NCBI GenBank assembly: GCA_034437795.1
Contig: DAOTTI010000201.1
Location: forward strand, 1 to 17,426
Direction of reading: 5' to 3'
DNA length: 17,426 nucleotides
DNA from: DAOTTI01 sp034437795
Lineage (GTDB): Bacteria > Chloroflexota > UBA11872 > UBA12225
This document shows, piece after piece, positions 14,120 through 17,426 of this stretch. The stretch's first letter is position 1. The number at the start of each line of letters is the position of its first letter. Below the pieces are notes generated by a model. It was given only the letters and a program-made list of their open reading frames with translations, ran no database searches and was not told the DNA's origin. The position numbers and the translations under genes are program-made.

Positions 14120-14183
14120 ACCTGCCTCTCTTTTCTCTCCGGCCGCGCAGGCCGACCAGCCGCCGGCGTCTGCGAACCTGGCA

Positions 14184-14195
14184 AGATTGTAATCT
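14184..14195. promoter_or_regulatory. Candidate operator/-10 region between malic enzyme and ArsR-type genes
   Basis: The inverted repeat AGATT-GT-AATCT overlaps a minus-strand TACAAT (14186-14191) that would serve as the -10 of the malic enzyme gene. No good -35 partners it. Position and symmetry fit a binding site for the adjacent winged-helix regulator; this is inference. Confidence 0.4.
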
Positions 14196-14237
14196 AACGG
14201 GACGGCGCAGCCTTGCCGGCCAGCGTGACCAGCCTGC

Positions 14238-14265
14238 TTGACTGCCTGGGCGGATACCTTTTAAT
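14238..14265 (+). promoter_or_regulatory. Promoter of the ArsR-type regulator gene
   Basis: TTGACT (14238-14243), 16 bases, then TTTAAT (14260-14265). Each hexamer is five of six to consensus. The predicted start lies about 13 bases before the ATG at 14285. Confidence 0.55.
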
Positions 14266-14284
14266 CTTCTGAGGAAGTGAGGAT

Positions 14285-14638
14285 ATGAGGGCATCGTTAC
14301 ACCGGTTCAAGGCCGAGTTCTTCAAAGCCCTGGCGCACCCGTCGCGCATCCACATCCTCGAACAGCTGCGCCAAGGCGAGCGTACGGTCAGTGAACTGCA
14401 GGCGGAACTGGGGATCGATTCATCGTCCGTGTCCCAGCACCTGGCCATTTTGCGTAGCCGCCAGATCATCGAGGGGCGCAAGGCGGGCACCAGCGTCTAC
14501 TACCGCGTCATTGATCCTCAGGTCTTTACGATCCTGGACGCCGCGCGGGAGATCTTCGAGACCCACGTCCAGGGGTTGCAGGGCATGCTGGCGGCGCAAC
14601 GGGAGGAGGAGCTGGCGGGCACCAGCGCGGCGCGCTAG
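14285..14638 (+). CDS. ArsR/SmtB-family winged-helix transcription regulator
   Basis: This 117-residue cytoplasmic DNA-binding protein starts at ATG 14285 after a GAGGA-containing site. Helices FKAEFFKALAHPSRIHILEQL (residues 8-28) are the classic ArsR opening. The helix-turn-helix spans about 34-58 (TVSELQAELG, then SSSVSQHLAILRS), and a wing GRKAGTSVYYRV covers 64-75. The metal-sensing ELCVCDL box of ArsR/SmtB is replaced by ERTVSEL and there are no cysteines at all, so it is not a thiol-based metal or sulfide sensor. It resembles the non-metal ArsR-like repressors. It is transcribed away from the malic enzyme gene, making autoregulation and control of that gene plausible. The C-terminal segment (about 82-110) is helical and probably dimerises. 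Confidence 0.88.
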   Translation: MRASLHRFKAEFFKALAHPSRIHILEQLRQGERTVSELQAELGIDSSSVSQHLAILRSRQIIEGRKAGTSVYYRVIDPQVFTILDAAREIFETHVQGLQGMLAAQREEELAGTSAAR

Positions 14639-14785
14639 AGGCGCGAGAGGCGGAGGAGCACTGCCCCTTTCGGCCACGGACCTCACCCCCCTTTTGGTCG
14701 GCGCCACGGGGAGACGACCTGCCCACGGTGGCCATGGCCTGGCGCCATATGGACCTTGCAGGTACCGCCCCGGCTACGGCCGCTC

Positions 14786-14814
14786 TTGCCAGCCTGGCTG
14801 CGATATGGTATGCT
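14786..14814 (+). promoter_or_regulatory. Promoter of the small hypothetical gene
   Basis: TTGCCA (14786-14791), 17 bases, then TATGCT (14809-14814). Transcription would begin about 40 bases before the ATG at 14863. Confidence 0.55.
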
Positions 14815-14862
14815 TAGTCTGAACCTGTCCATATTCTAAGATTAGCAGATAGGGCAAAACGG

Positions 14863-15132
14863 ATGGCGGAGCGCGACTTTTTCCGTTTCTACAATGACTG
14901 GCTGGGCCAGCAAGGGCTGGTGCATAGTGCGCTCGCTCGTGAGCGCTTCGCCAGGGCTTTTCGCGGTCTCTGCGGGCGAGATGCCACGACCTTTCACCGC
15001 GGGTACGAGGCCTTCCTCGCTCGCGAGGGGCTCACTGACTCGCTGGCTGCCTTTGCGCGGTTCTGCGCCCTCCGCTGGCGCATCAGCCGTCTCACCCACC
15101 AGGGGTATGAGCAGGTAGCGCTCACCCACTAG
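14863..15132 (+). CDS. Small hypothetical protein, 89 residues
   Basis: I do not recognise this protein. The ATG at 14863 is preceded by a weak AGGG and, further up, by a well-spaced promoter. The sequence is hydrophilic, basic and probably all-helical (DFFRFYNDWLGQQGLVHSAL, then FARFCALRWRISRLTHQGYE), with two cysteines and no signal or membrane segment. Composition looks protein-like (mixed aromatic and charged residues), unlike chance frames nearby. Its stop codon lies inside the first copy of a direct repeat that could serve as its terminator. It may be a small regulator or stress protein, but nothing in the sequence decides this. Confidence 0.6.
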   Translation: MAERDFFRFYNDWLGQQGLVHSALARERFARAFRGLCGRDATTFHRGYEAFLAREGLTDSLAAFARFCALRWRISRLTHQGYEQVALTH

Positions 15133-15234
15133 CCTCACTCCAGTGCGTGGCCGCAGTGACCCTTCACGCTGGTCAGCTTTGGCGGGCGCTTGCTGTGCTC
15201 CACTAGCCCCACTGTATTGCGTGGCCGCAATGAC
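15127..15234. repeat. Pair of 34-base direct repeats with internal hairpins
   Basis: Copies at 15127-15160 and 15201-15234 are similar throughout and 74 bases apart. Each can fold; in copy two ATTGCG and CGCAAT pair around TGGC, and in copy one the equivalent arms pair with one mismatch. The first copy overlaps the stop of the 89-residue gene. Confidence 0.6.
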
Positions 15235-15346
15235 ACGCGCCAGGATAGCGCTGGAGTGCCCCAGAGCGCTGTGGCGCGGGCACTGACCGGCGGGGAAATG
15301 TCCCGCGAGGCGGGCGTCCGCATGTGCAGAAGAGGGAGGTAGCTGC

Positions 15347-15847
15347 ATGGGTACCCTTGCGGGGGCGCTTGGGCCGTCTCTCCCAGGTAGGGTCCCCCGA
15401 ACCGGAACTGTTCGGGCCCGGAGTGACCGGATCAGGGGGCGGCATCTCTGGCTCGGATCGCAGTTGCTGGCTGCTATGTGGCGTCTCTGGCTGGGGTTGC
15501 GGTCGCGCGCCTGCCCGTCTGCTCCGCCGCCTGTTCCGCACCCGCCACGAGCCGGTGCCCGCTCTGGCCCGCGCCACCTGGGGCCGGCGCGTACCGTGGT
15601 GACCCAGGTACCGGCGCGCCCGCCGCTCCTGGCGGCGGTGGCACGCCGTGGCCTCCCATACCGAGCGAGCCCCCTGGGCTGGTGGGCGTTAGTCGATCTC
15701 CCCGGTGGCAAGCTGGCGACGATCACGGCGGTAGAACCCGGGCGATACTGCGTTCTGCTTGACGGCACCCGCACCGGCCGCTGCGGAACCTACCCGACGG
15801 CGGACGCTGCCCTCGACGCTGCCCTCCAAGCTGCCCTGAGTGGCTGA
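15347..15847 (+). CDS. Hypothetical protein, 166 residues
   Basis: I do not recognise this protein. ATG 15347 has a fine ribosome site (GGGAGGT, 6 bases upstream). The last 65 residues look like a small folded domain (ASPLGWWALVDLPGGKLATI, then CVLLDGTRTGRCGTYPTADA) of alternating strands and a final helix. The first 100 residues are Arg/Pro/Gly-rich and low in information, so the true gene could begin later, for instance near 15597. A frame disturbance in the first half cannot be excluded. No signal peptide is clear. The next gene starts with its own promoter 32 bases after the stop. Confidence 0.5.
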   Translation: MGTLAGALGPSLPGRVPRTGTVRARSDRIRGRHLWLGSQLLAAMWRLWLGLRSRACPSAPPPVPHPPRAGARSGPRHLGPARTVVTQVPARPPLLAAVARRGLPYRASPLGWWALVDLPGGKLATITAVEPGRYCVLLDGTRTGRCGTYPTADAALDAALQAALSG

Positions 15848-15878
15848 CGCTACTTGCGTCTGGCAGTCTGGCAGGCGC

Positions 15879-15907
15879 TTGACACCGGCGCCGTGCCGGC
15901 CTATTGT
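15879..15907 (+). promoter_or_regulatory. Near-consensus promoter of the carbonic anhydrase gene
   Basis: A perfect TTGACA (15879-15884), 17 bases, then TATTGT (15902-15907). It lies about 73 bases before the ATG at 15980 and is one of the best sigma-70 matches in the window. Confidence 0.65.
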
Positions 15908-15979
15908 GGAGTTCGTAGAGTAACATACCTATTCTCAGTCCACACCCCGGCCCCGGCAGCGGGACTGGAGGAGGTAGAG

Positions 15980-16474
15980 ATGGCAGTCTTACCCGAGCTC
16001 CTGGCCGCAAACGAGCGCTACGCCGCTAGCTTCGATAAGGGTCACTTGCCGGCGCCACCGGCACGGCGGGTGGCAATCCTCACCTGCATGGACGCGCGGA
16101 TGGACCCTGCCAAGATGCTTGGCCTGCAGGAGGGCGACGCCCACGTCATCCGCAACGCCGGTGGGAGGGCGAGCGACGACGCCATTCGCTCGCTCGTCAT
16201 CTCACACAAGCTGCTGGGCACGCGCGAGTTCCTGGTCATTCACCACACGGACTGCGGCATGCAGGCCTTCACCAACGAGCAGCTTCGGGATCAGCTGCGG
16301 CGCGACCTGAACGCCGACGCCTCGGATATCGACTTTCTCCCGTTCAGCGACCTGGAGCGAAGCGTCCGCGACGACGTGCAGACGATCCGCGCGTCGCCCC
16401 TCATCCCCAACGACATCTCGGTCACCGGTTTCATCTACGACGTGCGCAGCGGGCGGCTCCGCCAGGTCGCCTGA
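15980..16474 (+). CDS. Beta-class carbonic anhydrase (Cab type)
   Basis: This 164-residue protein starts at ATG 15980, with GGAGGAGGT 5 bases upstream; the longer frame from 15854 crosses the promoter and is rejected. Zinc ligands of the beta class are visible: Cys36 in CMDARMD with the Asp38/Arg40 dyad, then His89 and Cys92 in HHTDCGM. NAGGRASDDAIRSL at 59-72 and the ending GFIYDVRSGRL are typical of the short Cab-type group that includes methanogen and mycobacterial enzymes. It interconverts carbon dioxide and bicarbonate in the cytoplasm, probably as a dimer or tetramer. It could supply bicarbonate for carboxylases, or handle carbon dioxide released by decarboxylation. It is monocistronic, with its own promoter upstream and a hairpin downstream. 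Confidence 0.93.
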   Translation: MAVLPELLAANERYAASFDKGHLPAPPARRVAILTCMDARMDPAKMLGLQEGDAHVIRNAGGRASDDAIRSLVISHKLLGTREFLVIHHTDCGMQAFTNEQLRDQLRRDLNADASDIDFLPFSDLERSVRDDVQTIRASPLIPNDISVTGFIYDVRSGRLRQVA

Positions 16475-16510
16475 ACGTGCGCCACCACCGGAGGTGGCTT
16501 CAAGCACGTT
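16474..16510. terminator. Bidirectional hairpin between convergent genes
   Basis: AACGTGC-GCCACC pairs with GGTGGC-(TTCAA)-GCACGTT around the loop ACCGGA: two stacked stems of 7 and 6 pairs with one bulge. It sits exactly at the ends of the carbonic anhydrase (+) and antitoxin-like (-) genes, whose 3' end it overlaps. Confidence 0.6.
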
Positions 16511-16742
16511 GCAGCCGGCAGCTCCGCCGGCGGAAGGCAGCCTGCTTGATGCAGGTCTGATACGGGATGCCGTAGCGGTCCGCGGCGCGCTTGACCACGT
16601 CACCCTGCGGTTCGAGCCAGCGCATGCTGACGCGGACCTCGCGGATCTCGCGGTCCGCTTCTTCGGTTCGCTCCTCCCGCTGGTCGGCGAGCTGATCGCC
16701 GATCGCTTCCACAGACGGCCCTTCGATCTCGTGCGCGTTCAT
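16500..16742 (-). CDS. CopG/BrnA-like ribbon-helix-helix antitoxin-type protein
   Basis: This 80-residue protein starts at ATG 16742, with GGAGGGGG 6 bases upstream. An acidic N-terminal half (QREERTEEADREIREV) leads into VRVSMRW 37-42, the likely DNA-binding strand. Then come WLEPQGDVVKRAADRYG and IPYQTCIKQAAF 59-70. The phrase GIPYQTxIK is characteristic of CopG-type and BrnA/SpliP-like antitoxins. Such proteins bind their own promoter and a toxin partner. No toxin gene (BrnT, RelE type) lies on either side: the upstream 380 bases hold no frame and the other neighbour is carbonic anhydrase. It may therefore be an orphan antitoxin or a simple regulator. Confidence 0.65.
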   Translation of the reverse strand: MNAHEIEGPSVEAIGDQLADQREERTEEADREIREVRVSMRWLEPQGDVVKRAADRYGIPYQTCIKQAAFRRRSCRLQRA

Positions 16743-17123
16743 TACGCCCCCTCCAGTCAACCTATGATCAGCAGCATCTCCACCTGCGAACCGTCGTGCC
16801 TCATGAGCTAGCGTTTAGACCGCCGTGCCGCGGTCGACGTGCCTGGTTTTCCGCCAGGAGGGGATCCCTAGCCTGGATCCTTCATCACTGGAGCCGTCAC
16901 CCTAACTCTCTACCGATAGGGAGAGGGAACAGATCGCCGACGGTGAATAACCCGGGCCAGGCTCAGGGTCCCCGCTACTCGACCGCAACCTGGTTCCATC
17001 CGAAGGCTTGCCTGTCAGGCCGTACCGAGCGATCCAGGGCCATTGCCGCTCGATCCCGACGCTTATCCGATCCTTGTGCCGCTCTTACAGCGCCCTTACG
17101 GCCGGGCGATAGCCTGGTGGCTG
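16743..17123. other. Intergenic region with a dispersed palindrome
   Basis: I see no gene in these 380 bases. A copy of the dispersed palindrome lies at 16898-16928. No promoter for the flavoprotein gene is clear. Confidence 0.5.
16898..16928. repeat. Dispersed palindromic repeat copy e
   Basis: CACCCTAACTCTCTACC, a short loop, then GGGAGAGGGA. It shares AGCCGTCACCC with copy a near 5762, more than 11 kb away, showing that the element is a repeated family. Confidence 0.65.
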
Positions 17124-17426
17124 ATGAGCAGCACGTCGTCTCACGCCATGCAGCCGAACGGCGCTACATCGGACGGTGCTCCGTGTCACGCCACGCAGCC
17201 GAACGGGGCGAACGGCCGATACGCGCCCGCGACGACGCCGGAGGCGCGGTCCGATGCCTGCTCTCCTCCCGGCGCGTCTGGCGCGATGCCTGCCGGGGCA
17301 CGCTGCAGCGGGTACTCCTTTACTATCCGTACCGGCTTCGACTTCCTGATCGTGGGGGCCGGGTTCGCCGGCAGCGTGCTGGCGGAGCGCCTGGCCAGCC
17401 AGGCCGGCAAGCGAGTGCTGGTGGTC
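17124..17426 (+). CDS. UDP-galactopyranose mutase-like flavoprotein, N-terminal part (runs off window)
   Basis: The frame is open to the window edge. Residues 72-101 (FDFLIVGAGFAGSVLAERLA, then GKRVLVV) are the FAD-binding Rossmann start with GxGxxG, in the form typical of UDP-galactopyranose mutases, which make UDP-galactofuranose for cell-surface glycans. The distinguishing HIGGN-type motif would lie just beyond the edge, so related FAD oxidoreductases remain possible. ATG 17124 (MSSTSS) gives a 70-residue low-complexity extension before the FAD fold; ATGs at 17148 and 17286 are shorter options and none has a strong ribosome site. The extension contains a 15-codon-spaced repeat HA(M/T)QPNG. 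Confidence 0.7.
   Translation, partial: MSSTSSHAMQPNGATSDGAPCHATQPNGANGRYAPATTPEARSDACSPPGASGAMPAGARCSGYSFTIRTGFDFLIVGAGFAGSVLAERLASQAGKRVLVV
17141..17206 (+). repeat. Two 21-base direct repeats, in frame
   Basis: TCACGCCA(T/C)GCAGCCGAACGG occurs at 17141-17161 and 17186-17206 with one difference. The 45-base spacing keeps the reading frame, giving HAMQPNG and HATQPNG in the possible N-terminal extension of the flavoprotein. Confidence 0.65.

Noticed and set aside
15203..15577. Minus-strand 124-residue frame opposite the 166-residue hypothetical gene
   Set aside because: It begins without a ribosome site, spans the direct repeat and reads as Arg/Pro-rich text.

Overview
This is a GC-rich bacterial chromosomal window. 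Shine-Dalgarno sites are clear (GGAGG or AAGGAGGT before several genes) and a few sigma-70 type promoters stand out. Signal peptides of the twin-arginine lipoprotein type, a LanC-like protein, a stand-alone sulfatase, dispersed 'CCCTCTCCC-loop-GGGAGAGGG' palindromes and a Cab-type carbonic anhydrase together suggest a Chloroflexota (Thermomicrobia/Sphaerobacter-like) organism. That placement is an inference; there is no rRNA or other marker gene in the window. Layout, left to right: (1) 1-1235: the tail of a transposase (+) sits inside a sugar-type ABC solute-binding lipoprotein gene (-), which it truncates. Directly upstream is what looks like the decayed start of a second solute-binding lipoprotein. 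(2) 1303-3218 (-): a LanC-like protein with intact zinc ligands and an unrecognised 153-residue protein. (3) 3341-5694 (+): a uronate-dehydrogenase-like enzyme followed by a type I sulfatase, probably one operon for a sulfated, uronic-acid-containing substrate. (4) 5695-6304: a gene-free stretch full of palindromic repeats. (5) 6305-7838: a PAP2 membrane phosphatase (+) converging on a two-helix Pro/Ala-rich membrane protein (-). (6) 8289-9194 (+): a lysyl-oxidase-like lipoprotein with one altered copper ligand. (7) 9653-11769 (+): acetyl-CoA synthetase split by an apparent one-base deletion. (8) 11933-14119 (-): a divergent DUF151/bifunctional-nuclease-like protein and an ACT-domain malic enzyme. 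(9) 14285-15847 (+): an ArsR-type regulator divergent from the malic enzyme, then two small hypothetical genes separated by a direct repeat. (10) 15980-16742: a beta-carbonic anhydrase (+) with a near-consensus promoter, converging through a strong hairpin on a CopG/BrnA-like antitoxin (-) with no visible toxin. (11) 17124-end (+): the start of a UDP-galactopyranose mutase-like flavoprotein with a low-complexity N-terminal extension. How the genes may work together: the solute-binding protein remnants, uronate dehydrogenase and sulfatase suggest carbohydrate scavenging, now partly lost through the insertion. Acetyl-CoA synthetase, malic enzyme and carbonic anhydrase are central C2/C4/C1 metabolism. 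No complete defence or secondary-metabolite system is visible. The most notable items are the altered lysyl oxidase, the split acetyl-CoA synthetase, the LanC-like protein without partners, and the insertion-disrupted transporter gene.
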